A stretch of DNA of 64,000 bases from an uncultured Granulosicoccaceae bacterium (GCA_937998875.1 CALLBO010000004.1:31514-95513), one strand, 5' to 3'. Counted from the first letter of the stretch, positions 44,995-54,814 are shown. Numbers and translations are program-made. Notes: generated by a model not told the origin, from the sequence alone.

Positions 44995-45360
44995 TCAACG
45001 TAACTTGATATGAACAGTGTGACCGTTTCGCGCGCTAACGAACCTTTCGGCATAGTTATGCGTTCCAACACGAAAACGTGGTCTCGACCTTCGGGTATGA
45101 CGAGCGGTTCGTAGTCGATACAATCCAACGACGGAAATCGCTATCCACGACACCTGTATCAGCAGTGACGCAAGATTGAACTGGTTCACAAGGCTGATCA
45201 ATACCAGTGTTGCCGCAACCATGTTCATTAATGTGTAGCTGTAACTCTGGCCTGAAATCCGACCAATTTGCAGCAACCCGTAGGCGAGCATGTAGAGAAC
45301 AAAACCCACGACACCAATCAAGTCAAATAGCGGCTGAGGCAGGTTAGAAATTGTTGACAT
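44995..45360 (-). CDS. Small membrane protein, CBU_0592-like
   Basis: About 121 residues with three hydrophobic helices (about 12-30, 42-60, 62-80) and a basic C-terminal tail. The layout matches the CBU_0592 family of small membrane proteins of unknown function. It is divergent from the LuxR-type response regulator; the start (45360 or 45369) is uncertain. Confidence 0.65.
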   Translation of the reverse strand: MSTISNLPQPLFDLIGVVGFVLYMLAYGLLQIGRISGQSYSYTLMNMVAATLVLISLVNQFNLASLLIQVSWIAISVVGLYRLRTARHTRRSRPRFRVGTHNYAERFVSARNGHTVHIKLR

Positions 45361-45551
45361 CCTTGTCATCCCTGTTTTGTTGTACTAGTGGATGGACCAC
45401 GCTCCCTGAGGCAACTCCTGTGATCCATGCCCCAGCCTTAAACTATTATGGGCAGAAATTTCAAAATACGGTATCGTTCTGGAGAGGGATCGTCTCCCCC
45501 TTTCGGGGGAGGCAGATAATTTTCCGCCAGAGCAAAAAGGAAATTGCCAAA

Positions 45552-46199
45552 ATGAAAATTCTCGTCGTCGACGATCATGCGATGTTCGCAGAGAGCATCA
45601 AGCTTTTACTTGCCTCCCATCACCAGATAGCAACCGCAATCGACGGCAAGTCTGCAATTGCCCACCTCACTTCGGAATCACAAGGCATCGTACTTCTCGA
45701 TCAACATTTGCCCGACATAGATGGCATTACACTGCTAAAGGTCATTCGAGCTTTGCCATCGCCCCCTCCAGTCATTCTTCTCAGTGGGAATCAAGATAGC
45801 GCGCTCATGAACACTGCACGCCAAAGTGGCGCTGCAGGCTTTTTGCACAAGTCGCTTCCAGCAGAGGCACTGCTCAAGGCGATTGAGAAGGTTGCCAATG
45901 GGCAAACAGTCTGGCCGAACGTAAGTGACCATCAGGAACCTGCAGACACAGAACATGTTAGTGCAATGGCAACGAAGGAAGTCAATGCTCAGCTTGTACA
46001 AGAGCTTGGCATTACGGAGCGCCAGATAGATGTGCTTCAACTTTTGGTAGCAGGCCTGCCTAACAAATCGATAGCCAGCCAATTAGGTATTGCAGAATCA
46101 ACGGTGAAGACCCATATAAAATGTTTGTTTCAGGCATTGAAAGTAAACAATCGTGTTGCGTGCCACAATCGGGCAACAGAATTGAGCTTGTTGCGCTAA
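45552..46199 (+). CDS. NarL/LuxR-family response regulator
   Basis: 215 residues. Receiver domain at about 1-118, with VVDDHAMF (acidic pocket), LLDQHLPDIDG (phospho-Asp near 52) and LHKS (Lys). LuxR-type HTH at about 150-210 (LGITERQIDVLQLLVAGLPN, SIASQLGIAESTVKTHIKCL). AAGGA precedes ATG 45552. A GC hairpin at 45494-45511 lies in the leader. It probably pairs with the hybrid kinase at 43116-44912 or the sensor at 47023. Confidence 0.93.
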   Translation: MKILVVDDHAMFAESIKLLLASHHQIATAIDGKSAIAHLTSESQGIVLLDQHLPDIDGITLLKVIRALPSPPPVILLSGNQDSALMNTARQSGAAGFLHKSLPAEALLKAIEKVANGQTVWPNVSDHQEPADTEHVSAMATKEVNAQLVQELGITERQIDVLQLLVAGLPNKSIASQLGIAESTVKTHIKCLFQALKVNNRVACHNRATELSLLR

Positions 46200-46244
46200 G
46201 AGAAACGCAATCGACTTAACCGCCGTAAAAATCTCAAATACTCT

Positions 46245-47021
46245 CTATGGCAACAGCGAACTGACCTCCCGTTTGTACCTATTCGGTGTCAGGCCATAAC
46301 TTTTTTTGAACTCACGAGAGAAGTGTGAAGGGCTGGAGTAGTCCAATAACTCCGCAATTTCTGTCACACTGAATTTTGCTGCGAGCAGTTCTTTACTTTT
46401 CTGCAAACGGGTTTCTGCGAAGAACTTACTGTAGCTGCTGCCGGTATGTCTTTCCATATTGCGTTGAAACGTTCGTGTAGTGGTATTAAAACTATCTGCC
46501 ATACCGGAGACCGTTACTCGATCCGGGACTCGCTCTCTGACCGGGCAACTGAAATAATCCAGAATCTTATTCCGTACCTGAACCTCAAATCCCATGAACC
46601 GATTGGTGTCAGTGACATACCGATCAGGGGCATGAATTTCCTGCCGGGGATTAAAAGTGTTATAAATATTACGAATTGTCAGCTGTATTTCCTGATCACT
46701 GATCGCTTTGTCCATGTAGTTGTCTGCATAGGCATTGAGGCCCTCCATTCGAAGTGACTTGTCGCTGAAGCCAGTTAAAAGTATCACGCAGAAATCCGGA
46801 TAACGGGATTTAACCGTTCTACATACGTCAAAGCCGGTAATATCCGGGAGATTCACATCACAAATAACCAGTGGCCTATCATTAGCATGGGCCTCAATAA
46901 CCTTCAGACCAGATTCACCATCACTCGCTACATAACAGCTAAATTCCTCCTGAAACAAACTGCAAAGCCGCTGTAAGTCACGGTCATCGTCATCGATTAA
47001 AATAATTGAAGGCTTTATCAT
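46245..47021 (-). CDS. Response regulator with AraC-type DNA-binding domain
   Basis: 258 residues. Receiver domain (about 1-120) with DDDDRD, VICDVNLPDITG (phospho-Asp) and an MDKAI segment in the conserved-Lys position. AraC/XylS HTH pair at about 150-255 (FQRNMERHTGSSYSKFF, VTEIAELLDYSSPSHFSREF). ATG 47021 lies one base past the stop of the upstream beta-propeller kinase, so they form a two-gene unit and a likely cognate pair. Confidence 0.92.
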   Translation of the reverse strand: MIKPSIILIDDDDRDLQRLCSLFQEEFSCYVASDGESGLKVIEAHANDRPLVICDVNLPDITGFDVCRTVKSRYPDFCVILLTGFSDKSLRMEGLNAYADNYMDKAISDQEIQLTIRNIYNTFNPRQEIHAPDRYVTDTNRFMGFEVQVRNKILDYFSCPVRERVPDRVTVSGMADSFNTTTRTFQRNMERHTGSSYSKFFAETRLQKSKELLAAKFSVTEIAELLDYSSPSHFSREFKKSYGLTPNRYKREVSSLLP

Positions 47022-47022
47022 T

Positions 47023-50000
47023 TCAGCCGGCACTAACGATGTTTTTAAGTATCACAGTGAAATGACTACCTTGAGGCATATTATCGACGACTGTGATGCT
47101 GCCGTTATACGTTTGGACAATTTGTTTAACTATGGCAAGCCCTAAGCCAAGGCCCAGTATCCCCTCGTTCTCCGGTAATGGCAGCCTCCAGTAAGGCTGA
47201 TAAATTGCCTCCACCTTGCCGGGATCTATGCCGATACCATTATCGATGCATTCAATTATGAGATCCCGATTAACAGCCGTGATTTTAACATTTACCGGCT
47301 CTGTGGGTTCGGAGTACTTTAGCGCATTGGTAAGCAGGTTCAATACAACCAGGTACACGGCATCTTCATGCGTAACAATATTAACATCATCCAGTTCATC
47401 AATAATGATTCGATCACTATCGTTACTTAAAAGCAAAAGTGCACTGTCGACTACATCTTCGAGCATGTAGGTTTCTTTTGGCTTTCTCAGTGCAAACTCA
47501 AAGTTGGCTATATTTCTAACATCATTGAGAAAACCTATTGTCCTCTCCATTAAAGGGCTAATAGAGGTATCAATAAACTCCCGGTCATCCGCCCGCAGCG
47601 TACTCGAGCGTTTCAGTTTTTTGAGATTATCATTTGCCCTGAAAAGGTGTGGTCTGATCTCATGTTCAAGTACGCGATAGTGCTGGCGAGTCAGGGCCTC
47701 AAGACTTCTCCTTTCGCGTTTTCTGCTATATCGAAAAAACAATACAGCGAGCAACATTACCGCAATCGCAGCCAGAAGCAATCGAAACCAGGCCCTCTCA
47801 ATTAACGTTGGTGTTATGTAAATCCGGTATTCGGTAGCTGAATTATCTTCAACACCGGAAATCTCAAACACATGATGCCCGGCACTCACATTGGTAAAAA
47901 TCGCCTGCTGAGGACCAGCATCAGTGTACGTCCATGGTGTATCAATATTACTCAGCCTGTGGCGACTGGTCTGTTGATTGTTGTTGCTATAACCCGGTAT
48001 CGTATAGTTGAATTCGAGCTTTCTAAACGCTGAATCAACAGTGAAGCTGGAACCCGGTACCGGGTTGTTTGCAACCACCTCGCTGCGACCTTGCGCGTCT
48101 GTAGCAAGCACGAGAGTCAACACTGGCAACGCTTTCTCCGACTTTTTGTCGCTTGGTCGCGTCAGAATATTAAGGCCACTAACGCCGCCAACATAGATCT
48201 CATCATTTAAGGAGCGGTGCCATGCGTTAAAATTGAACTCGTTGGACTGCAGTCCGTCCTGGTATCCGAAGTTTTGGAATTCCAGCGTTTCAGGGTTGAA
48301 GTAACTGAGCCCGTCAGCAGTAGTGACCCAGTAATTTCCCGTGGAGTCCTCAACCATCGCATAAACCGTGGTGTTAGGAAGACCGCTCTTTTTGTTCAAG
48401 CGTTGTTCCACCTGAAACGAATCGCTGTTAAACAGATCAATACCGTTCCCCGTACCTATCCAGAACTTTCCATCTCCGCTTTCGGATATTGCGCGTACAT
48501 CCTCATCACTTAAGTCCGTCGACAATGCTGATGATCGAAGGGTTTTAAATGTGTCTGATTCTTCATCCCACAACGACAGGCCGCCACCTGTCCCCACCCA
48601 CAGCCGGTTTGTGCTATCCAGATAAAGGCTTCGAACTCTGCCGTGGGGAAGCGAAGTAGAATCTTCAGCGGAAATCGGATACTTTTTAATCGTGTTGTTA
48701 GCAAGATCGAGCCTGTTCAGCCCTTTGCGATTAGTACCTATCCAGAGGCTGTTTCGAGCTTTGTCGTGTAATAAGAGTCTGACAAACTTGCCAGACAGAG
48801 TTTGCTCCTCTGGGTCGTTAGCTGCAGGCTTAATGTGAGTAAACTCGCCTGTTTCTTTATCAAAAAAAACCAGTCCGCCCCAGATACCAGCCCATATTTT
48901 TCCATTAATCTCTGTCAAAGCCCAGACAGAACAAAAATCGAAGTAGTTAGCATCATTGCCTACACGGCTGTGATCAACAAATACTGATGCACCATTCTTT
49001 CGCACAGCCAAGCCTGTGTTGTTACCGACCCAGAGATCCCCATCAGTATCCTTTAAAATGCTCCATACCGTCTCATAGTCAACCGATGTTGCAGTTTCAC
49101 AGGAATGATTATTAGTCGTAAATGGTGTCTGCTTAAAGTCTGTAGCACTATTGAGCAGGTTGAAGTACCGAAAACTGTCCTGACCGGTATATAGAATATT
49201 CAACCCGTCGAATTCACTACCCACAAAAAGCGTATCGCCAACGCTATGCAGCAAAGTCAGTTTATTGCTGGAGAGGCTGTGTTCATCGAACGGCAGATGT
49301 CTTGAAACAGTTATCTCTTCATCTTTAATTCGAAACAGACCGGTTACAGTAGAAATCCATACACTGCCATTGCGATCCTCAGCAACTGAGCGGATATCAA
49401 GATCTTCCAGTGACAGTCCCGTTTTATCTATCACTGCATTTAGTGAACTGAGCTCTGTTTTACCGTTGCTATGGCAAAAGAGCCTGGTTTTGCCTGTGTC
49501 GTTTGCGACGGCAGCCAGCAACAGCGTCTGGCAGCTCGGAATCGACCAGGCTTCACTGACAACACCATCGATTAGGTCCACTCGTTCGCGGTCGGCGGGG
49601 TGCGAGTTGTTCACAACTTTAATTATTGCTTCACCATTGGAAAGGATTGACGTGACCAAATCATTTTCGATAGTCACTGAAACCAGGTTTCTACCAGTTT
49701 GTGGATCAAGCAGCTCTTGTACCTGCCCGTCCGGGCTCACCGTGAGCAGTCCCAAATCGGATTTTATAATCGCGATCTTTGAGCTTTGTGTTGTGAAGAT
49801 AGAGGAAACCGAACGGCCCGCTGATTCAGAATCAATCCTGATGAACTGATTTTCATGGCTATCGTAGTAGCTGATACCGTCAGATTCGGAACCGACCCAG
49901 ACCCTGCCGTCGCTATCCGCGGCCAGAGCGGTAATGACATTATCCTGGACGCTGAAGAGATCATCCGGATCACTTCGAAATACTGTGACTTCATAACCGT

Positions 50001-50211
50001 CGTATCTGAAAAGCCCGTCTTCTGTACCAATCCAAAGTAAACCGGACGCATCCATTGCGAGTGCGTTTATGCTTCCCTGCGACAAACCACGCTCTTTGTT
50101 GAGCATAGAGAAGCGAAGTTCGGCAGCGACAATATGTGACGAAATCAACAATCCAACAGTGACTGCAAGCAACACCTGGCATCCAAGTGCCAAAATCCTT
50201 TTTTTTGTCAT
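47023..50211 (-). CDS. Beta-propeller sensor histidine kinase (Reg_prop/YYY type)
   Basis: 1062 residues. A signal peptide (1-30) leads into a periplasmic sensor of about 12 two-component-regulator propeller repeats with WIGTEDGLFRYD/WVGSESDG-like units (about 35-680), then a YYY-type domain (about 690-780), one membrane helix near 785-808 and a cytoplasmic kinase with EHEIRPHL (His) and HATPase motifs NLLTNALKYS, DNGIGID and LGLGLGLAIV. In Bacteroidetes such sensors are linked to polysaccharide sensing, but they also occur in other phyla. Unlike those, the AraC-type regulator is here a separate protein encoded directly downstream. Confidence 0.93.
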   Translation of the reverse strand: MTKKRILALGCQVLLAVTVGLLISSHIVAAELRFSMLNKERGLSQGSINALAMDASGLLWIGTEDGLFRYDGYEVTVFRSDPDDLFSVQDNVITALAADSDGRVWVGSESDGISYYDSHENQFIRIDSESAGRSVSSIFTTQSSKIAIIKSDLGLLTVSPDGQVQELLDPQTGRNLVSVTIENDLVTSILSNGEAIIKVVNNSHPADRERVDLIDGVVSEAWSIPSCQTLLLAAVANDTGKTRLFCHSNGKTELSSLNAVIDKTGLSLEDLDIRSVAEDRNGSVWISTVTGLFRIKDEEITVSRHLPFDEHSLSSNKLTLLHSVGDTLFVGSEFDGLNILYTGQDSFRYFNLLNSATDFKQTPFTTNNHSCETATSVDYETVWSILKDTDGDLWVGNNTGLAVRKNGASVFVDHSRVGNDANYFDFCSVWALTEINGKIWAGIWGGLVFFDKETGEFTHIKPAANDPEEQTLSGKFVRLLLHDKARNSLWIGTNRKGLNRLDLANNTIKKYPISAEDSTSLPHGRVRSLYLDSTNRLWVGTGGGLSLWDEESDTFKTLRSSALSTDLSDEDVRAISESGDGKFWIGTGNGIDLFNSDSFQVEQRLNKKSGLPNTTVYAMVEDSTGNYWVTTADGLSYFNPETLEFQNFGYQDGLQSNEFNFNAWHRSLNDEIYVGGVSGLNILTRPSDKKSEKALPVLTLVLATDAQGRSEVVANNPVPGSSFTVDSAFRKLEFNYTIPGYSNNNQQTSRHRLSNIDTPWTYTDAGPQQAIFTNVSAGHHVFEISGVEDNSATEYRIYITPTLIERAWFRLLLAAIAVMLLAVLFFRYSRKRERRSLEALTRQHYRVLEHEIRPHLFRANDNLKKLKRSSTLRADDREFIDTSISPLMERTIGFLNDVRNIANFEFALRKPKETYMLEDVVDSALLLLSNDSDRIIIDELDDVNIVTHEDAVYLVVLNLLTNALKYSEPTEPVNVKITAVNRDLIIECIDNGIGIDPGKVEAIYQPYWRLPLPENEGILGLGLGLAIVKQIVQTYNGSITVVDNMPQGSHFTVILKNIVSAG

Positions 50212-50343
50212 CTGAATGTCTGGTTCGTACTATGAAAAGCTGATAAAACTCTCTTTGCGCTTTTCACGGACGATTAGCGCTTTATAAGGTTACCTATGAT
50301 TACTCATCGGATCGTCAGATGCTTTCTTGCTAGTGACTAAACC

Positions 50344-51654
50344 TTAACAGTCCAGCGTGTTTTGACGTTCCCAGTCACTTAAGTGTGCAGTGTAGGAATG
50401 CCAATCCTGCATCCGCAGTTTTACATACGCGTCTATCAGATCATCACCTAACGCTTCACGTAAAGGCTTACTCTTATCCAGTAAACGAATTGCATCCAAC
50501 AGATTCAAAGGTAGCTTTTTAGCACCTTTGGCTTTCTCCGGCTCTGCATACATATTGTTATACAAAGGTTTACCCGGTTTGCGCTTGTTGTGCACGCCAT
50601 CTAGCCCTGCAGCAATTATTCCCGCCTGCATCAGATATGGGTTAGCCGCACCGTCCATTAAACGTAACTCAAACCGCCCATCATCTGGAACACGTATCAT
50701 ATGTGTTCGGTTATTGCCTGAATAGGTAACGGTATTGGGTGACCATGTGGCACCGGAACGAGTCAATGCACCATTGATACGCTTGTAGCTGTTTACTGTG
50801 GGATTGAAGATTGCGGTTAACGCTTCTGCGTTATGTATGATACCGCCGAGGAAGTCGTAAGCCACTGCAGACAAGCCGAGCTCCTGCTTATCCTTCTTAT
50901 CAAGAAATAAATTTTTAGCACCGGTTTTATTCCAGATTGACACGTGCGCGTGGCAACCATTACCTGTTAAATCGGCAAACGGTTTCGGCATAAACGTGGC
51001 GCGAATATCATGGTTTTCAGCCAGCGTTTTTACCATGTACTTAAAGAACACATGACGGTCAGCAGTTTTCAGTGCGTCGTCATAGTCCCAGTTCATTTCA
51101 AACTGGCCGTTCGCATCTTCGTGATCGTTCTGGTACGGCCCCCACTTAAGCTCAAGCATCGAATCACAAATAGCTTTTATCACCGGGTAACGACGCATTA
51201 AAGCTTGCTGATCGTAGCAGGGCTTTGACTGAGTGTCTTTTAAATCAGATAGTGCAGTACCATCTGAGTTGGTTAAAAAATATTCACACTCGACTCCAGT
51301 TTTGACTCGGTAGCCTTTCTTTTCAGCCGCCTTTAACTGATTCTTTAACGCCACCCGGGGAGAGGCCGCCACTTCTTCACCATCCATCCACAAGTCTGCT
51401 GCAAGCCAGCCAATTTCCGGTTGCCACGGTATCTGAATAAGACTGTCAGGGTCCGGAACACCGAACATATCGGGATGTGCAGGTGTCATGTCAAGCCACG
51501 CGGCAAACCCCGCAAAGCCTGCTCCTTCACCCTGCATTTCTTTGATAGCGCGCGCCGGTACCAGCTTAGCCCTGAGCACACCGAACAAATCAACAAAGCT
51601 GATCAGAAAATATTCGATCCCTTTAGCTTTAGCGACTTTCGAAAGATCGGTCAT
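50344..51654 (-). CDS. Glutamine synthetase-like enzyme (GlnT/GmaS type)
   Basis: 436 residues of the glutamine synthetase superfamily, shorter than GlnA (about 470). N-terminal beta-grasp domain to about 100, then the catalytic part with ECEYF, NGCHAHVS near 228-235 and the SGNNRTHMIRVPD loop near 310-322. These shorter enzymes include GlnT and gamma-glutamylmethylamide synthetase (GmaS), which uses methylamine in place of ammonia. GAGGAAAA precedes the ATG. It follows the split glutamate-synthase-like genes on the same strand, in the order known from both glxBCD-glnT and mgsABC-gmaS, so the choice is open. Confidence 0.85.
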   Translation of the reverse strand: MTDLSKVAKAKGIEYFLISFVDLFGVLRAKLVPARAIKEMQGEGAGFAGFAAWLDMTPAHPDMFGVPDPDSLIQIPWQPEIGWLAADLWMDGEEVAASPRVALKNQLKAAEKKGYRVKTGVECEYFLTNSDGTALSDLKDTQSKPCYDQQALMRRYPVIKAICDSMLELKWGPYQNDHEDANGQFEMNWDYDDALKTADRHVFFKYMVKTLAENHDIRATFMPKPFADLTGNGCHAHVSIWNKTGAKNLFLDKKDKQELGLSAVAYDFLGGIIHNAEALTAIFNPTVNSYKRINGALTRSGATWSPNTVTYSGNNRTHMIRVPDDGRFELRLMDGAANPYLMQAGIIAAGLDGVHNKRKPGKPLYNNMYAEPEKAKGAKKLPLNLLDAIRLLDKSKPLREALGDDLIDAYVKLRMQDWHSYTAHLSDWERQNTLDC

Positions 51655-51707
51655 TGTGTTTTCCTCAAATTTGCCGGTTTTGGCTTGTTAGTTATGGTTA
51701 TCGATGG

Positions 51708-53021
51708 TTACAACCTGCCGGGTATCCATTGTGTTCCCGCCAATGGCACACCGGCCATTGCCGCCGCTTCAATAGTAAGCGCGGCGAGATCTTCCGGTTC
51801 AAGGTTATGCACGTGAGACTTTCCACAGGCGCGAGCAAGTGTCTGCGTCTCAAGAGTTAGCACATTTAAATAGTTCGCCAGTCGCCTGCCCGCCGCTACA
51901 GGGTCAAGTCTGGCACTTAAGGCAGGATCCTGGGTACTGATACCAACCGGATCTTTGCCGTCCTGGTAATCATCATAAAAGCCGGCACTGGTTCCAAGCT
52001 TGTTGTACTCATCTTCATAGGTTTCATTATTATCACCCAGCGCGATAAGTGCCGCAGTACCAATGGAAACCGCGTCAGCACCCATTGCCAGTGCTTTGGC
52101 AACATCAGCCCCTGAGCGAATTCCACCAGAGACAATCAACTGTACCTTTCGATGCATATCGAGTTCCTGCAACGCCTCAACGGCAGCGCGAACCGCCGGC
52201 AGTGTTGGTATACCGACATGTTCGATAAACACATCTTGTGTTGCTGCCGTACCGCCTTGCATCCCGTCAACAACCACAACATCGGCACCGGCCTTTACCG
52301 CAAGCGTTACATCATAGAACGTTCTCGCTGCACCCACTTTTACGAAGATGGGTTTTTCCCAGTCCGTGATCTCGCGCAGTTCAGCAATTTTAATTTCAAG
52401 GTCATCGGGGCCAGTCCAGTCCGGATGTCTGCAGGCTGAGCGCTGATCAATACCCTGTGGCAAGTCACGCATTTCAGCAACGCGCTCGGAGATTTTTTGC
52501 CCGAGCAACATTCCACCGCCACCGGGCTTTGCCCCCTGCCCGACCACCACTTCTATCGCATCGGCCTTACGCAGGTCTTCAGGGTTCATCCCGTAACGCG
52601 ATGGCAAATATTGATAAACCAGATACTTTGACTGACCGCGTTCCTCGGGTGTCATACCCCCATCACCGGTCGTTGTACAAGTACCCATTTGCGATGCACC
52701 GCGTCCAATCGCTTCTTTTGCTTGCGCAGACAACGCACCGAAACTCATACCCGCAATGGTGATCGGTATATCAATTGTGATTGGATTCTTTGCAAAGCGA
52801 TTACCAAGAGTGACGCTGGTATCGCAGGTTTCCCGATACCCTTCCAGCGGATAGCGAGACATACTCGCGCCGAGAAAAACCAGATCATCAAAGTGCGGAA
52901 TACTGCGCTTGGCGCCAAAGCCACGAATGTCGTATATACCGGTCTCAGCAGCGCGCTGAATTTCACGAATGACTGGGCGCGAGAACGTTGCGGATTCTTT
53001 TAACCAGGATTTATCTACCAT
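51708..53021 (-). CDS. Glutamate synthase FMN-domain protein (GlxD/MgsC-like)
   Basis: 437 residues of the glutamate synthase central FMN domain (GltB2). SFGALSAQAKEAIGRG near 93-108, then the FMN-binding VVDGMQGGTAATQ, SGGIRSGADVAKALAMGAD segments near 248-320. Alone it lacks the amidotransferase and GXGXG domains, which are the two preceding genes. Catalyses reductive transfer of an amino group (or methylamine) onto 2-oxoglutarate in the split enzymes. Twelve bases after the GXGXG gene. Confidence 0.9.
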   Translation of the reverse strand: MVDKSWLKESATFSRPVIREIQRAAETGIYDIRGFGAKRSIPHFDDLVFLGASMSRYPLEGYRETCDTSVTLGNRFAKNPITIDIPITIAGMSFGALSAQAKEAIGRGASQMGTCTTTGDGGMTPEERGQSKYLVYQYLPSRYGMNPEDLRKADAIEVVVGQGAKPGGGGMLLGQKISERVAEMRDLPQGIDQRSACRHPDWTGPDDLEIKIAELREITDWEKPIFVKVGAARTFYDVTLAVKAGADVVVVDGMQGGTAATQDVFIEHVGIPTLPAVRAAVEALQELDMHRKVQLIVSGGIRSGADVAKALAMGADAVSIGTAALIALGDNNETYEDEYNKLGTSAGFYDDYQDGKDPVGISTQDPALSARLDPVAAGRRLANYLNVLTLETQTLARACGKSHVHNLEPEDLAALTIEAAAMAGVPLAGTQWIPGRL

Positions 53022-53033
53022 AATTATATGTTC

Positions 53034-53708
53034 CTAGTAAGAAGACGCATTGTCGATATTAAAGTTATAAAGCTTGCGAGCAGAACCGTAGCGCTTGAAC
53101 TCATCAACGCTAAATTCACTAATGCCAGCCGATTCCAGTAACCCGCGCAATGCCTCTTTGTGCTCTGCACGCATCTCTTTCTCTTCACAGTCGGCGCCCA
53201 GACTTTCAACGTTGCCGCGTATGTAGAGCTGTGCTTCATAAATTGAATCACCCAATGCATCACCGGCATCCCCGCAAACAACAAGCCGACCGGTTTGTGC
53301 CATAAACGCGCTCATGTGTCCTACATTACCCTTCACGACAATGTCTACACCCTTCATGGAGATACCACAACGTGATGAAGCATCTCCTTCTATGACCACC
53401 AGACCACCATGTGCCGTAGCAGCACAATACTGCGACGCGCTACCGGTAACACGAACACGACCAGACATCATATTCTCAGCCAACCCGGGTCCTGCATGAC
53501 CATTGACTACAATGGAAGCTTCAGCATTCATCCCGGCACAGTAGTAACCGACATTACCGTTGATCTCTACATCGTGCGCATCGGTTGCACCAACAGCAAC
53601 TGAGTGCTTACCACCCGGGTTGTCGACAGAGACTTTACCCGCTACTGAACCATGTAAGTGTTGATTCAACTCTCGCACAGTGGAGTCTGCAAGATTAAAA
53701 GAAGCCAT
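53034..53708 (-). CDS. GXGXG-domain protein (GlxC/MgsB-like)
   Basis: 224 residues of the right-handed beta-helix GXGXG fold that forms the C-terminal domain of glutamate synthase. Repeated G-x-x-G turns are visible, e.g. GNVGYYCAGM, GHAGPGLAENM, GNVGHMSAFM and GDAGDALGDS. It has no catalytic residues of its own and links the amidotransferase and FMN subunits. Start ATG 53708 overlaps the stop of the amidotransferase gene by one base. Confidence 0.9.
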   Translation of the reverse strand: MASFNLADSTVRELNQHLHGSVAGKVSVDNPGGKHSVAVGATDAHDVEINGNVGYYCAGMNAEASIVVNGHAGPGLAENMMSGRVRVTGSASQYCAATAHGGLVVIEGDASSRCGISMKGVDIVVKGNVGHMSAFMAQTGRLVVCGDAGDALGDSIYEAQLYIRGNVESLGADCEEKEMRAEHKEALRGLLESAGISEFSVDEFKRYGSARKLYNFNIDNASSY

Positions 53709-54616
53709 CAGGCTGCCACCTCGCCGCTTTGGTTACCTTCCCAGGTATAGATTTTTGCAGGAGCAGGCTCCCATACACGGGCTTTCTCAGCACCGGGTAA
53801 CTGTGCGATGGCGCGGTATTCGGAACTCATCGCTACCCAGTCATTGGTTTCGGCAAGCACTGCAGGTTTACAGGCTACCGGGTCCCTGAGCACCGCAAAT
53901 CCGTCACGAGTGCCAATAGCGAAAGTATAAAAACCATCCAGATCACGAATTGCCGCAGCCAGTGCCTGACGCAAGCTATCACCTTTGGACAATCGCCAGG
54001 TTAAATACCCTGCAGCAACTTCGCTGTCGTTGTCTGTTTCAAAGCGGATTCCGGCATCTGCCAGTTTAACCCGCAGACGATTATGATTGGAAAGGCTGCC
54101 GTTGTGCACCAGACACAGATCAAGTCCGGTAGAAAAGGGATGCGAATGGCTTGTTGTAATCGCACTTTCAGTCGCCATGCGGGTGTGCGCCAATGCGTGA
54201 CTGCCGGTAATCTCGCTTAGCGCATAGTTACTGACAAACTCACTCGGGTGTCCTTTCTCTTTGTATATTTCAATTTTTTCCCCGGCACTCATGACCCGCA
54301 GGTCCGGGAACTTTTCACGAACCCATGATTCCATGTCCGATTGCGTGCCCGGTGATTCTATAACGAGGTGGGTACCGCGACGCCTTAACACGGCATCAGG
54401 AATAGTTTGCCCAACCAATGCTGCAATCGAATCGATATGCGCTGATTCGTCATGCTGCACGGTGACTTTGGAATTTGCAGCCGACTCTGAATAAAACGCA
54501 GCCCCGGCACTGTCGGGCCCGCGCTCACCCATTTGAGTCAACATCGCCCCCACATGCTGACCGAGAGTGTCCCGGATAAGATCACTTTTGGCATAAAGCC
54601 CTACGATACCGCACAT
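53708..54616 (-). CDS. Class II glutamine amidotransferase (GlxB/MgsA-like)
   Basis: 302 residues. Cys2 after the initiator Met (MCGIVGLYAK) is the N-terminal nucleophile of a class II amidotransferase that releases ammonia from glutamine, or from gamma-glutamylmethylamide in the MgsA role. HTRMATESAITTSHSHPF near 163-180 contains the usual glutamine-site residues. ATG 54616 was taken because only that start puts Cys at position 2, with AGGA upstream; the frame to 54673 adds a spurious leader. First gene of the four-gene unit. Confidence 0.9.
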   Translation of the reverse strand: MCGIVGLYAKSDLIRDTLGQHVGAMLTQMGERGPDSAGAAFYSESAANSKVTVQHDESAHIDSIAALVGQTIPDAVLRRRGTHLVIESPGTQSDMESWVREKFPDLRVMSAGEKIEIYKEKGHPSEFVSNYALSEITGSHALAHTRMATESAITTSHSHPFSTGLDLCLVHNGSLSNHNRLRVKLADAGIRFETDNDSEVAAGYLTWRLSKGDSLRQALAAAIRDLDGFYTFAIGTRDGFAVLRDPVACKPAVLAETNDWVAMSSEYRAIAQLPGAEKARVWEPAPAKIYTWEGNQSGEVAA

Positions 54617-54778
54617 ATGGGTTAGTCCTCGATTAGCCTGCTTCGGCCGGTCGTTTACGGGGGCACAAAGCAAACGGAATTTCTATCGAGTCTACGAAGC
54701 AGATAGATCAGAAGCAAGCGACAATCGGGGAAATGACCTGCCAGTCGCGCACGGGACAAATGGAGGTGGGTGCCAGAT

Positions 54779-54814
54779 AAAAAAAGGCGACCATACGGTC
54801 AGGGTATGGTCGCC
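54779..54814 (-). terminator. Rho-independent terminator
   Basis: On the minus strand: an 11-bp perfect stem GGCGACCATAC / GTATGGTCGCC with a 7-base loop, followed by a run of seven T. It lies about 105 bases downstream of the 39-residue small ORF at 54919-55038 and fits as its terminator. Confidence 0.85.

Noticed and set aside
49265..49849. 194-codon plus-strand frame opposite the propeller kinase
   Set aside because: Shadow of the repeat-rich sensor coding strand; Ser-rich with no domain.
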